The notes under the pieces are model-generated. The model ran no database searches. It saw only the letters and a list, made by a program, of their open reading frames with translations, and was not told where the DNA came from. A program made the translations under genes and the position numbers. DNA of 64,000 nucleotides. Origin: Nocardioides alcanivorans. GTDB lineage: Bacteria > Actinomycetota > Actinomycetes > Propionibacteriales > Nocardioidaceae. Positions 35,351-43,394 of this stretch are shown here, one piece after another. How positions within the stretch are numbered: position 1 is the stretch's first letter; the number at the start of each line of letters is the position of its first letter. The stretch spans positions 62,001 to 126,000 of the forward strand of contig NZ_JAKGRW010000009.1 of NCBI RefSeq assembly GCF_021555175.1, given 5' to 3'.

Positions 35351-36190
35351 TCAGTCGGCGGTGACGAGCCAGACGGCCGCAGGATGGGTGAGGCTCCCGC
35401 TCGCCGGCCGAAGCGTGCCACGGACCCGGTCGAGCAATGACTGCCAGCCCGCAGGGCCGAGCCGCGGCTCGAGTTCTTCGCGGGCGTCCCGGCCGCCGGT
35501 GCTGAGGATGATCGACAGCCGCTCCTCGACGCCGTCGGTGCCGTGCAGGGAGCCGTAGTCGCAGACGAAGTCGAGCGGTTGCAGGTCGACGTTGCGCCAA
35601 CCAGCCCGCGAGAGTACGTCGTCGAGACGGTCCGGATCGCTGAGTGACGTCGGTCCGGGCTCACCGGGAGGAGTGGGCGCTGGTGGCGCGACGAGCTCTG
35701 CGTTGAGCAGGTCGATGCCCTGGCTGAACATCGGGTTCTCGTCCCTCGATCGCCAACAGGCGAAGGCCAGCCGTCCGTCCGGCGCGGCCGCCCGGAGGTT
35801 GGCGAACGCAGTGATCGGGTCTGCGAAGAACATCACCCCGAAGCGTGACATGACGACGTCGAACAGCGCCCCGGGCAGGGCGAGCAGATCGGCTGTCTGT
35901 GCGTCTGCCTCGGTCGCGCTCGCGGTCGGCACCCGGATCCGTGCGGCTTCGACCATCGGTCCAGAGATGTCCACCCCGGTGGCCGAGGCACCCTTCGCGA
36001 CAGCGGCCTCGAGGAGCGTTCCGGACCCGCATCCCACGTCGAGCACGCTCTCGCCGTCGCGGATGTCGGCTGCCGCCAGGACCGCCGCGGTCACGGGTGC
36101 GAAGAGATGGTCGAACAACTCGTCGTTGGCAACCCAGGCGCAGGCGCGGTCGGTCCAGGTCTTCTGGCCCTCGGTGTTGTCGCTCGCCAT
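35351..36190 (-). CDS. class I SAM-dependent methyltransferase
   Basis: A 279-residue methyltransferase. Motif I is ESVLDVGCGSGTLLEAA (residues about 48-62), the acidic ribose ligand is in ATGVDISGPMVEAAR, motif II/post-I DAQTADLLALPGALFDVVMSRFGVMFF. The fold is that of UbiE/COQ5-like enzymes; the substrate is unknown. Convergent with the dehydrogenase. Confidence 0.9.
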   Translation of the reverse strand: MASDNTEGQKTWTDRACAWVANDELFDHLFAPVTAAVLAAADIRDGESVLDVGCGSGTLLEAAVAKGASATGVDISGPMVEAARIRVPTASATEADAQTADLLALPGALFDVVMSRFGVMFFADPITAFANLRAAAPDGRLAFACWRSRDENPMFSQGIDLLNAELVAPPAPTPPGEPGPTSLSDPDRLDDVLSRAGWRNVDLQPLDFVCDYGSLHGTDGVEERLSIILSTGGRDAREELEPRLGPAGWQSLLDRVRGTLRPASGSLTHPAAVWLVTAD

Positions 36191-36396
36191 GGATCACTCC
36201 TCGTCGTCGATCGTTGGCTCGAAGGTAGCCGGGCGCCGGTGAGGGTGGCGTCGTACGACCGATCTCTCGGGTGCTGCACGTGTGAGGGCAACCTGATGGA
36301 CGTGTCATTTCGACCAGCGGGCGGGGCTGCGGGAGACTGCAGCCACCCGCAGCGCGACCACCGCGAAGCCACCCGCAGAGCCAGGAGAGTCGAGAA

Positions 36397-37413
36397 GTGA
36401 CCGACGATGTGCACGTCACCCGCACCGGCCGAGTCGGTCGGATCATCCTGACCCGCACGAAGGCGCTGAACGCGCTCAACCTGTCGATGGTCGAGCAGAT
36501 CAACGCGGCGCTCGACGGGTGGGCGAGCGAAGACCTGCGCGCGATCACCATCGAGTCGGCATCCGACCGCGCCTTCTGCTCCGGCGGTGACATCCGGCAG
36601 GTCCGGCAGAACACCTTGGACGGCAGGCCGGAGGAGAGCGACCGCTTCTTCGCCACCGAGTACGAGGTCAACGCCAAGCTCGGCGACCACCCGGTGCCGA
36701 TCGTCTCGCTGATCGACGGGATCTGCATGGGCGGCGGGCTGGGCATCAGCGTGCACGGCCCCTTCCGGGTCGTCACGTCCAACGCCTCGTTCGCGATGCC
36801 GGAGACGAGGATCGGCTTCTTCCCCGACGTGGGTGGCTCCTACTTCCTGCCCCGGCTGCCCGGGCACATCGGGGCCTACCTCGGCCTCACCGGTGCCCGC
36901 ATCGACGCTGCCGACGCGCTGGCGATCGGCATGGCCACGCACCTGGTGGCCCCCGCTGACCTCACCACGATCCCCGACCTCCTCGCTGCGCACGACGGGC
37001 CGATCGACTCGGTGCTGCGTGCGCTCGCCCCGGACATCGGGTTGCCGAGCACACTCATGACGCACCGCGAGCAGATCGACCACTGCTTCGGCGCGGCCAC
37101 CGTCACGGGCATCATCGAACGGCTCGAACGCGACGGCAGTCCGTGGGCGCAGGGGACGCTCGAGATGCTCCACGCAGTGTCGCCGCAGAGCCTGGCGGTG
37201 ACGCTCGAGCTCATGGCCTGGGGCCGGGAGCGGTCCCTGACCGACTGTCTCGCGATGGAGCGCGCCGCTGCCCGCGACGTCGTCCTCAGCGCCGACTTCA
37301 TCGAGGGCGTCCGAGCAGCGCTGGTCGACAAGGATCGCGCACCCACTTGGTCCGAGTTCACCGGCCCGGTCGACTCCAGAGCCTGGCTCGACTCGCCGCC
37401 GCCGCCGTTCTAG
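36397..37413 (+). CDS. enoyl-CoA hydratase/isomerase family (3-hydroxyisobutyryl-CoA hydrolase-like)
   Basis: A 338-residue crotonase. Oxyanion-hole segments are RAFCSGGDIRQV and GICMGGGLGISVHG; the active-site region is PETRIGFFPDVGGSYFLPRLPG, matching 3-hydroxyisobutyryl-CoA hydrolases (valine catabolism) better than hydratases, and the extra C-terminal HIBCH domain (about 230-338) is present. GTG 36397 follows AGGAGA. Its TAG stop overlaps the trpS TAG in the palindrome CTAG. Confidence 0.88.
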   Translation: MTDDVHVTRTGRVGRIILTRTKALNALNLSMVEQINAALDGWASEDLRAITIESASDRAFCSGGDIRQVRQNTLDGRPEESDRFFATEYEVNAKLGDHPVPIVSLIDGICMGGGLGISVHGPFRVVTSNASFAMPETRIGFFPDVGGSYFLPRLPGHIGAYLGLTGARIDAADALAIGMATHLVAPADLTTIPDLLAAHDGPIDSVLRALAPDIGLPSTLMTHREQIDHCFGAATVTGIIERLERDGSPWAQGTLEMLHAVSPQSLAVTLELMAWGRERSLTDCLAMERAAARDVVLSADFIEGVRAALVDKDRAPTWSEFTGPVDSRAWLDSPPPPF

Positions 37414-38459
37414 AGCGCGGCATAGACCGTCCCCATCGCCTCGCGCACCTCGGTGAGCGTCTCCTCGGCGACCACATTGGCACGTTCGTTGCCGCGCCGG
37501 AGCACCTCCGCGACGTACGACGGGTCGTCGGCGAGCTCGGCCCGGCGCTCGCGGTGAGGCGCCAGGAAGCTGTTGACCGCATCGGTGGTGAGCGCCTTCA
37601 GGGCGGCGCTGCCGCGATCGCCGATCTCCTCGGCCAACAGCTCCGGGCTGCTCCCGTTGCAGACGGCGGCCGTGGTCAGCAGGGCGGAGACACCTGGGCG
37701 GGCGGCTGGGTCGTAGCTGATGCGACGCTCGGAGTCGGTGGGCGTACGCCGGATCGCGGCCGCGGTCTCGTCGGCGGTCATCGACAGGGCGATGGCGTTT
37801 CCGTAGCTCTTCGACATCTTCCGGCCGTCGAGGCCCGGCAACTCGGCGGTCTCCGTGAGGAGCGCCGCGGGCTCGGGGAAGACGCGGCCGTAGCGCTCGT
37901 TGAAGCGGCGCGCGATCGTGCGGGTCAGCTCGATGTGGGGCAGCTGGTCCTTGCCCACGGGCACCAGGTTGCCCTTGCAGAAGCAGATGTCGGCCGCCTG
38001 GTGCACCGGATAGGTGAGCAGCAGCCCGCTGAGAGCGCGACCCGAGGCGGCGAGCTCGGACTTCACGGTCGGGTTGCGGTGCAGCTCGGCCTCAGTGACC
38101 AGGCTGAGGAACGGCAGCATCAGTTGGTTGAGCGCCGGCACCGCGGAATGCGCGAAGATCGTGCTGCGCTCGGGGTCGAGACCGGCAGCGAGGTAGTCGA
38201 GCAGTGCGCTGGCGACGTGCCCCGCGACGTCACCGATCGCCTCCCGGTCGGTGATCACCTGGTAGTCGGCGATCAGGACGAACGTGTCGATGCCGGCATC
38301 CTGCAGCCGTACCCGCTCCCGGATGGTGCCGAAGTAGTGGCCCAGGTGCAGCCGCCCGGTCGGGCGGTCGCCGGTGAGGATGCGGAACTCCTCAGGATGT
38401 TCGGCGATCCGCTGCTCCAGGGCCGGCATACGCGCCACGGTGGCGGCGTAGGAATCCAT
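37410..38459 (-). CDS. trpS: tryptophanyl-tRNA synthetase
   Basis: A 349-residue class I synthetase charging tRNA-Trp. The HIGH-like motif is RPTGRLHLGHYFGT (HLGH at 38-41), and KMSKS is present in LDGRKMSKSYGNA near residue 215; VGKDQLPHIELTR is also typical. Length is standard. The start is ATG 38459 with an AAGGAG site. It is preceded by a Trp-codon leader peptide and competing hairpins, so expression is probably set by charged tRNA-Trp. Confidence 0.95.
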   Translation of the reverse strand: MDSYAATVARMPALEQRIAEHPEEFRILTGDRPTGRLHLGHYFGTIRERVRLQDAGIDTFVLIADYQVITDREAIGDVAGHVASALLDYLAAGLDPERSTIFAHSAVPALNQLMLPFLSLVTEAELHRNPTVKSELAASGRALSGLLLTYPVHQAADICFCKGNLVPVGKDQLPHIELTRTIARRFNERYGRVFPEPAALLTETAELPGLDGRKMSKSYGNAIALSMTADETAAAIRRTPTDSERRISYDPAARPGVSALLTTAAVCNGSSPELLAEEIGDRGSAALKALTTDAVNSFLAPHRERRAELADDPSYVAEVLRRGNERANVVAEETLTEVREAMGTVYAAL

Positions 38460-38544
38460 GTGCTTTCTCCTTCTCGGTCGAGAAGGGCTGCACAGGAAAG
38501 ACACCACGACCGTCGCGGGCTGCTGTGCAGCCCGCGAACATGCG
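38460..38544 (-). promoter_or_regulatory. trpS attenuator (alternative hairpins)
   Basis: Minus-strand order: AGCAGCC at the end of the leader hairpin (38567-38551); an 11-bp hairpin 38537-38513 (TCGCGGGCTGC / GCAGCCCGCGA, loop ACA); CTGTGCAGCCC (38495-38485), fully complementary to GGGCTGCACAG of that hairpin; and CCTTCTC-GACC-GAGAAGG (38486-38469), whose 3' arm includes the AAGGAG ribosome site. These segments compete, so ribosome stalling at the leader Trp codons could switch the structure. Confidence 0.75.
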
Positions 38545-38595
38545 TCACTCGGCTGCTGGGAGCAGCCACCACCACGCGAGGGTCGTCGTACGCAT
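38545..38595 (-). CDS. Trp-rich leader peptide upstream of trpS
   Basis: A 16-residue peptide, MRTTTLAWWWLLPAAE, with three consecutive Trp codons (TGG) at positions 8-10 and a TGA stop. TACGAT (38608-38603) lies seven bases before the ATG and CTGACG sixteen bases before that, a good -35/-10 for a leaderless leader. Three adjacent Trp codons in so short an ORF before trpS is the classic form of ribosome-mediated attenuation. Confidence 0.85.
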   Translation of the reverse strand: MRTTTLAWWWLLPAAE

Positions 38596-38626
38596 GTCTT
38601 CGATCGTACGCCGCCGCAGCGGCACG

Positions 38627-38863
38627 TCAGTCCTCGGGCAGCTCGGCGAAGCGGCGCTTGACGTCGTTGTACCAACCGAGCGACTTCTTGGGGTGCATCC
38701 AGCGCCCCTTCATCTCCTTGCGGGCAGGCACGTGTGCCTCGTCGCCGGCCTTCACCGCGTCCTTGAGGTGCTGGTCCTGCGCGTTGATCACGTCGTCGGC
38801 GGTCTCGCCGGTGTGCGCGAGCTCGCAGGGGCCGCCGAGGTCGGTGCAGGTCATGGTCTTCAT
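38627..38863 (-). CDS. DUF1059 small protein
   Basis: A 78-residue protein of the DUF1059 type: MKTMTCTDLGGPCELAHTGETADDVINAQDQHL with the paired Cys at residues 6 and 13. Family members are small, uncharacterised, sometimes iron/zinc-linked. It is divergent from the ECF gene and upstream of the trpS leader; its stop overlaps the trpS -35. GGAG-like site before ATG 38863. Confidence 0.8.
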   Translation of the reverse strand: MKTMTCTDLGGPCELAHTGETADDVINAQDQHLKDAVKAGDEAHVPARKEMKGRWMHPKKSLGWYNDVKRRFAELPED

Positions 38864-38884
38864 GCGGTCTCATCTCCATCTCGT

Positions 38885-38911
38885 GGTCACACCGGTGCGT
38901 CGGTGTCCGTC
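38885..38911 (+). promoter_or_regulatory. ECF41-like promoter before a second ECF gene
   Basis: GGTCACA at 38885-38891, exactly 16 bases, then CGTC at 38908-38911. This differs by one base from the ECF41 motif at 17680-17706 and ends 29 bases before the GTG of the ECF gene at 38941, suggesting autoregulation. Confidence 0.6.
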
Positions 38912-38940
38912 ATGGAGTTGACGGACCCCGGAATGAAAGT

Positions 38941-39801
38941 GTGACCACCATGGCCGAAAAACTTCCCGACGACCAGACGGCTGCGTTCGAGGCCGAGCGT
39001 CCACGGCTGCTGCGGATCGCCACCCAGGTGCTCGGTGACGCCGCCGAGGCGGAGGACGTGGTGCAGCAGGCATGGCTGCGCCTGCACGGCACCAGGACCG
39101 AGATCGACAACCTCCCGGGCTGGCTGACCACGGTCACCACCCGTCTCTGCCTGGATCGGCTCCGGGTCAAGGTGCCCATCCCGGATGAGGAGATCGAGGT
39201 CGTCGGGACCGCGCCCGACCCGGCCGACGACATCGCCCTGGCCGACACGGTCGGGGTGGCCCTGCAGGTGGTGCTCGATCGGATGAGCCCCAAGGAACGG
39301 GTGGCCTTCGTGCTGCACGACAGCTTCGGTTTCGAGTTCGACACCATCGCCTCGGTGCTCGACACCACCCCGGTCGCGGCCCGCAAGCTCGCCTCACGGG
39401 CCCGCGCCAAGGTCGCGCAACCCGCGCCGGAGGACCAGCTCGCCGACTGGGAGGTCGTCGACGCGTTCATGGCGGCGGCCCGGGGCGGTGACTTCACCCA
39501 GTTGTTGCAACTGCTGGCCCCCGACGCCGTGATCACTGCCGACGATGCTGCGCTGCTGGCCGGCACTCCCGAGCGCATTGCCGGTCGCGAGGAGGTGGCC
39601 ACCTTCTTCAACGGCGCTGCGCACGCCGCCTTCTCGGTCTTCCTCGGCGAACGCCCCGGTGCCGCCTGGATCCACCGCGGCGAGCCGAAGGTCGCCTTCG
39701 ACTTCCGCATCGTCGACGGGCGGGTGCAGGAGATCACCTTCCGGGCCGCGCCCGAGCTGCTTGCCGGCGTACGACGCCGCGAGGGTCCGAAGGTCCGCTG
39801 A
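38941..39801 (+). CDS. ECF sigma factor with SnoaL-like tail (SigJ-like)
   Basis: A 286-residue ECF sigma factor: region 2 FEAERPRLLRIATQVLGDAAEAEDVVQQAWLRLHG, region 4 LDRMSPKERVAFVLHDSFGFEFDTIASVLDTTPVAARKLASRARA. Residues about 165-280 are a SnoaL-like domain (VVDAFMAAARGGDFTQLLQLLAPDAVI). It lacks the DGGG and NPDKL motifs of true ECF41, so is an ECF41-related or ECF56-type member. GTG 38941 or ATG 38950 could be used. Likely self-regulated. Confidence 0.88.
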   Translation: MTTMAEKLPDDQTAAFEAERPRLLRIATQVLGDAAEAEDVVQQAWLRLHGTRTEIDNLPGWLTTVTTRLCLDRLRVKVPIPDEEIEVVGTAPDPADDIALADTVGVALQVVLDRMSPKERVAFVLHDSFGFEFDTIASVLDTTPVAARKLASRARAKVAQPAPEDQLADWEVVDAFMAAARGGDFTQLLQLLAPDAVITADDAALLAGTPERIAGREEVATFFNGAAHAAFSVFLGERPGAAWIHRGEPKVAFDFRIVDGRVQEITFRAAPELLAGVRRREGPKVR

Positions 39802-39889
39802 GGTGGCACCGAACGGGTGCAGGTGAACCCTCGCGGGAAGTCGATCGGGTCGGTGTGGCGCCGAACGGGTGCAGGTGAACCGTCGCGGG
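39802..39889. repeat. two-copy imperfect direct repeat
   Basis: Two ~36-bp copies, 39802-39837 and 39854-39889, share CCGAACGGGTGCAGGTGAAC and CTCGCGGG or GTCGCGGG flanks and are 52 bp apart. They lie between the ECF stop and an SRPBCC gene. The second copy is just upstream of that gene. Function unknown. Confidence 0.75.
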
Positions 39890-39946
39890 GACGTGTCCGG
39901 GTCTGCTTTCGGCCGTGGTGGGCACCGGGGATCGGAGGAGGTCCCC

Positions 39947-40453
39947 ATGGGCATGGTGCGGGAGTGCATTGAGGTGGCGGTGCCGGTGCGCACCGCCTTC
40001 GACCAGTGGACCCAGTTCGAGAGCTTTCCAAGGTTCCTCGCTCGGGTGCGCGCCGTCGACGTGACGCGACCATCGCTGACCCGCTGGGCGGTGCGGCTCG
40101 GTCCGGTGAACCACGAGTTCCTGGCCGAGATCGTCGAGCAGCAGCCGGATTCGCACGTGCGCTGGCGCAGTCTGGATCGGCGCCTCGCGCACCGAGGCGA
40201 CGTGCACTTCGAGGAGGTCGGCCCCAGCCGGTGTCGGGTCACGGTCACGATGACCCTCGACGCGCCGCCGCTGCTCCGCCGCCTGTCGGAGCGGGTGCTC
40301 CGGGGTTGGGTGCGCACCGCGCTCGATCACTTCGCGGCCTACATCGAGGGGTTGGGCGATGCGGGGGTGAGTTGGCGCGGTGCCATCCGGGACGGCAGGG
40401 TGGAGGATGTGGTCGAGGAGCCGCCGGCGTACCCCGGCTGGCCCCACGGTTGA
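39947..40453 (+). CDS. SRPBCC family (cyclase/dehydrase-like) protein
   Basis: A 168-residue START-like protein: RECIEVAVPVRTAFDQWTQFESFPRFLARVRAVDV is the usual opening of the polyketide cyclase/COQ10-like group, and the long C-terminal helix is VLRGWVRTALDHFAAYIEGLGDAG. GGAGGAGG precedes ATG 39947. It ends 24 bp before the molybdenum enzyme gene, so the two form an operon; such small START proteins may bind hydrophobic ligands. Confidence 0.85.
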   Translation: MGMVRECIEVAVPVRTAFDQWTQFESFPRFLARVRAVDVTRPSLTRWAVRLGPVNHEFLAEIVEQQPDSHVRWRSLDRRLAHRGDVHFEEVGPSRCRVTVTMTLDAPPLLRRLSERVLRGWVRTALDHFAAYIEGLGDAGVSWRGAIRDGRVEDVVEEPPAYPGWPHG

Positions 40454-40477
40454 TCGCGATCCCGAGGAGGAGCCGAC

Positions 40478-42766
40478 ATGCGCAAGGCGCCGAAGCACGA
40501 GTCCACCCCCGACCTTGAGGTGAGCGAGCCCAAGGAGTGGGCCGCCGGCGTACCGGCGGTCAAGAAGGCGCTGGAGTACTCCCTGGCCCAGACGTCGCCC
40601 AAGCGGACGGCGTTGACGCTGCTCAACATGAACCAGGTCGACGGCATCGACTGCCCCGGCTGCGCCTGGCCCGACCCGGCAGTCGGGCACCGGCACAAGA
40701 ACGAGTACTGCGAGAACGGCGCCAAGCACATCAACGACGAGGCGACCTCGCGCCGGATCGGCGCCGACTTCTTCCGCGAGCACCCGGTCTCCGAGCTCGC
40801 CCAGCGCAGTGACGAGTGGCTCAACGCGCAGGGCCGACTGACCGAGCCGATGGTGAAGCGGCCCGGCTCCGACCACTACGAGCCGATCGCGTGGCACGAC
40901 GCGTTCGGGCTGCTGGCCGACGAGCTCAACTCCCTCGACTCGCCGCACGAGGCGGCCTTCTACACCTCAGGACGAGTGAGCAACGAGGCCGCGTTCCTGC
41001 TGCAGCTCTTCTCCCGCGCCTTCGGCACCAACAACCTCCCCGACTGCAGCAACCTCTGCCACGAGTCGTCCGGCACCGCCCTCCACGAGACCATCGGGGT
41101 CGGCAAGGGCACGGTGAGCCTCGACGACATCCACCACTCCGACCTCGTCTTCGTGGTGGGCCAGAACCCGGGCACCAACCACCCGCGCCAGCTCTCGGCC
41201 CTCGAGGAGTGCAAGCAGAACGGCGGCCGGATCATCGCGGTCAACCCGTTGCCCGAGGCGGGGCTCAAGCGCTTCAAGAACCCGCAGAAGCCGCGCGGCG
41301 TCGTGGGCAAGGGCACCGACATCGCCGACAAGTTGCTGCAGATCCGCATCGGTGGCGACCTGATGTTCTTCCGGGCGCTCAACCGGCTGCTCCTGGAGGC
41401 CGAGGACGAGCGCCCGGGCACCGTGCTCGACCGCGAGTTCATCGATGCGCAGAGCGTGGGCTTCGAGGAGTTCGCGGAGCACGTGCGGGAGACCGACTGG
41501 GACGAGGTGTTCGCCGCCTCCGGCCTCACGCGTGAAGAGATCGAGGCGGTGCGCGACGAGGTGCTCCGTGCCGACCGGATCATCGTCTGCTGGGCGATGG
41601 GCCTCACCCAGCACGCCCACGCGGTGCCGACGATCCGCGAGATCGTCAACTTCCTGCTGCTGCGCGGCAACTTCGGCAAGCCCGGGGCCGGTGCCTGCCC
41701 GGTGCGCGGCCACAGCAACGTGCAGGGCGACCGGACGATGGGCATCTGGGAGAAGATGCCCGACGGTTTCCTCGATGCGCTGCAGGCCGAGTTCGGTTTC
41801 GACCCGCCCCGCGAGCACGGGTACGACGCGGTGCGGGCGATCCGCGCGATGGGGGAGGGCCGGGTCAAGGTCTTCCTCGGCATGGCTGGCAACTTCGTGC
41901 GGGCCACCCCTGACAGTGACGTGACCGAGGCCGGGATGCGCAGGTGCCGCCTCACCGCCCATGTCTCCACCAAGCTCAACCGCTCCCACACCGTCTGCGG
42001 CGAGACGGCCCTGATCCTGCCGACGTTGGGCCGCACCGAGCGGGACCGGCAGACCACTGGCGAGCAGTTCGTCACGGTCGAGGACTCCATGAGCGAGGTC
42101 CACCTCTCTCGTGGTCGGCTCGAGCCGGCCTCGCCGTTCCTGCTCAGTGAGGTGGCGATCCTCTGCCGGTTGGCGCGCGCCACGCTCGGTGACCGGGTCG
42201 ACGTACCGTGGGCCGCCTTCGAGGCCGACTACGACCTGATCCGCGACCGGATCTCGCGGGTGGTGCCCGGGTTCGACGACTTCAACGCCCGCGTGGTGAA
42301 GCCGGGCGGGCTGCCGCTGGGCAGCCCGGTCAACGAGGGGCACTTCCGTACGCCGGTGGGCAAGGCGATCTTCACCCGCAACTCCGGCTCGATCCCCGAC
42401 GTGCCGCCGGGCCACCTGGTGCTGCAGACGATGCGCTCGCACGACCAGTGGAACACCATTCCCTACTCGAGCAACGACCGTTATCGCGGTATCCACGGCG
42501 ACCGCCGGGTGGTGCTGGTCAACGCCGAGGACCTCGCTGAGCAGGGCCTCGCGCAGGGCGACAAGGTCGACGTGGTGAGTGTGTGGTCCGACGGCGAGCG
42601 ACGGGCTGCCGACTTCACCGTGGTGCCCTATCCCACGCCGCGCGGATGCGCGGCCGGCTACTACCCGGAGACCAACGTCCTGGTGCCGCTGGGCAGCGTC
42701 GCCTCGGGGAGCAACCAGCCGGCGTTCAAGAGTGTGATCGTGCGCTTGGAGCGCGCCAACGCCTGA
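40478..42766 (+). CDS. FdhF/YdeP-type molybdopterin oxidoreductase
   Basis: A 762-residue molybdenum enzyme of the FdhF/YdeP family. It has GIDCPGCAWPDP (only a CxxC, no four-Cys iron-sulfur site, as in YdeP), the Mo-bis-MGD segments AAFYTSGRVSNEAAFLLQLFSRAFGTNNLPDCSNLCHESSG, VVGQNPGTNHPR and RGHSNVQGDRTMG, and a C-terminal cofactor domain (HLVLQTMRSHDQWNTIPYSSNDR). YdeP-like enzymes are linked to acid resistance and formate-type oxidation, but the true substrate is unknown. No electron-transfer partner or maturation gene lies nearby. Confidence 0.9.
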   Translation: MRKAPKHESTPDLEVSEPKEWAAGVPAVKKALEYSLAQTSPKRTALTLLNMNQVDGIDCPGCAWPDPAVGHRHKNEYCENGAKHINDEATSRRIGADFFREHPVSELAQRSDEWLNAQGRLTEPMVKRPGSDHYEPIAWHDAFGLLADELNSLDSPHEAAFYTSGRVSNEAAFLLQLFSRAFGTNNLPDCSNLCHESSGTALHETIGVGKGTVSLDDIHHSDLVFVVGQNPGTNHPRQLSALEECKQNGGRIIAVNPLPEAGLKRFKNPQKPRGVVGKGTDIADKLLQIRIGGDLMFFRALNRLLLEAEDERPGTVLDREFIDAQSVGFEEFAEHVRETDWDEVFAASGLTREEIEAVRDEVLRADRIIVCWAMGLTQHAHAVPTIREIVNFLLLRGNFGKPGAGACPVRGHSNVQGDRTMGIWEKMPDGFLDALQAEFGFDPPREHGYDAVRAIRAMGEGRVKVFLGMAGNFVRATPDSDVTEAGMRRCRLTAHVSTKLNRSHTVCGETALILPTLGRTERDRQTTGEQFVTVEDSMSEVHLSRGRLEPASPFLLSEVAILCRLARATLGDRVDVPWAAFEADYDLIRDRISRVVPGFDDFNARVVKPGGLPLGSPVNEGHFRTPVGKAIFTRNSGSIPDVPPGHLVLQTMRSHDQWNTIPYSSNDRYRGIHGDRRVVLVNAEDLAEQGLAQGDKVDVVSVWSDGERRAADFTVVPYPTPRGCAAGYYPETNVLVPLGSVASGSNQPAFKSVIVRLERANA

Positions 42767-42780
42767 GCGCAGCGTTCCCG

Positions 42781-43282
42781 TTGCTCGAGCTTGTCGAGAC
42801 CTTGCACGTGGGTGTCGTGACCCTGCCCCGGGCCGTGCCGGTGACCCGTTGGTCGAGCTTGTCGAGACCCCGCACCCCGGTGGCCGTGTTGGTGCCCCGT
42901 TGGTCGAGCTTGTCGAGACCCTGCCCCGGGCCGTGCTGGTGACCCGTTGGTCGAGCTTGTCGAGACCCCGCCCGGGCCGTGCCGTCCGGGGCAACCTCCC
43001 TCGCTGGGGCGGCGCGTCGTGCGCACGGTTCTTCGTGTGGGTTGCGTTGGGTGGGCGCCCGCCGCGGCCAAGCCCCTTGACGCTCCGTCGGCAACCCCGG
43101 ACGTCCCACCCCGGCCCCGCGTCCCCGTTGCTCGAGCCCGTGCGTCGTTGGTCGAGCTTGTCGAGACCTTGCCCCGCGGGTCTGAGGGGTCTCGACAGGC
43201 TCGACCACCGGGATCCCGTTCTCGAGCCCATGGCATCCCCGCCGCTCGAGCCCGTACGTCGGTGGTCGAGCTTGTCGAGACC
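42781..43282. repeat. interspersed REP array 1
   Basis: Seven copies of the 19-mer GGTCGAGCTTGTCGAGACC or close variants: 42783-42801, 42851-42869, 42902-42920, 42949-42967, 43150-43168 and 43264-43282 in this orientation, and one inverted copy at 43188-43206. Between copies are GC-rich spacers. This 628-bp gene-free stretch (42767-43394) holds this array and the hairpin below. Confidence 0.9.
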
Positions 43283-43308
43283 TCTCCCAGGCTGGTGGCG
43301 TGCCTGTG

Positions 43309-43336
43309 CCCCGGGAGAGCGTGTGTTCTCCCGGGG
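43309..43336. terminator. hairpin downstream of the HNH gene
   Basis: CCCCGGGAGA (43309-43318) pairs perfectly with TCTCCCGGGG (43327-43336), loop of eight. It lies 59 bases beyond the corrected HNH stop. No T run on either side. Confidence 0.6.
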
Positions 43337-43394
43337 TGGGCGGGTGGTGCTTGTTTGGCAGGCGCTGCTTCTGGTGTCTTGCCAGCCGTGATGC

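Noticed and set aside
42781..43282. Regular repeats considered as CRISPR
   Set aside because: Spacing is irregular, orientation mixed, spacers are not unique-length, and no cas gene is present.
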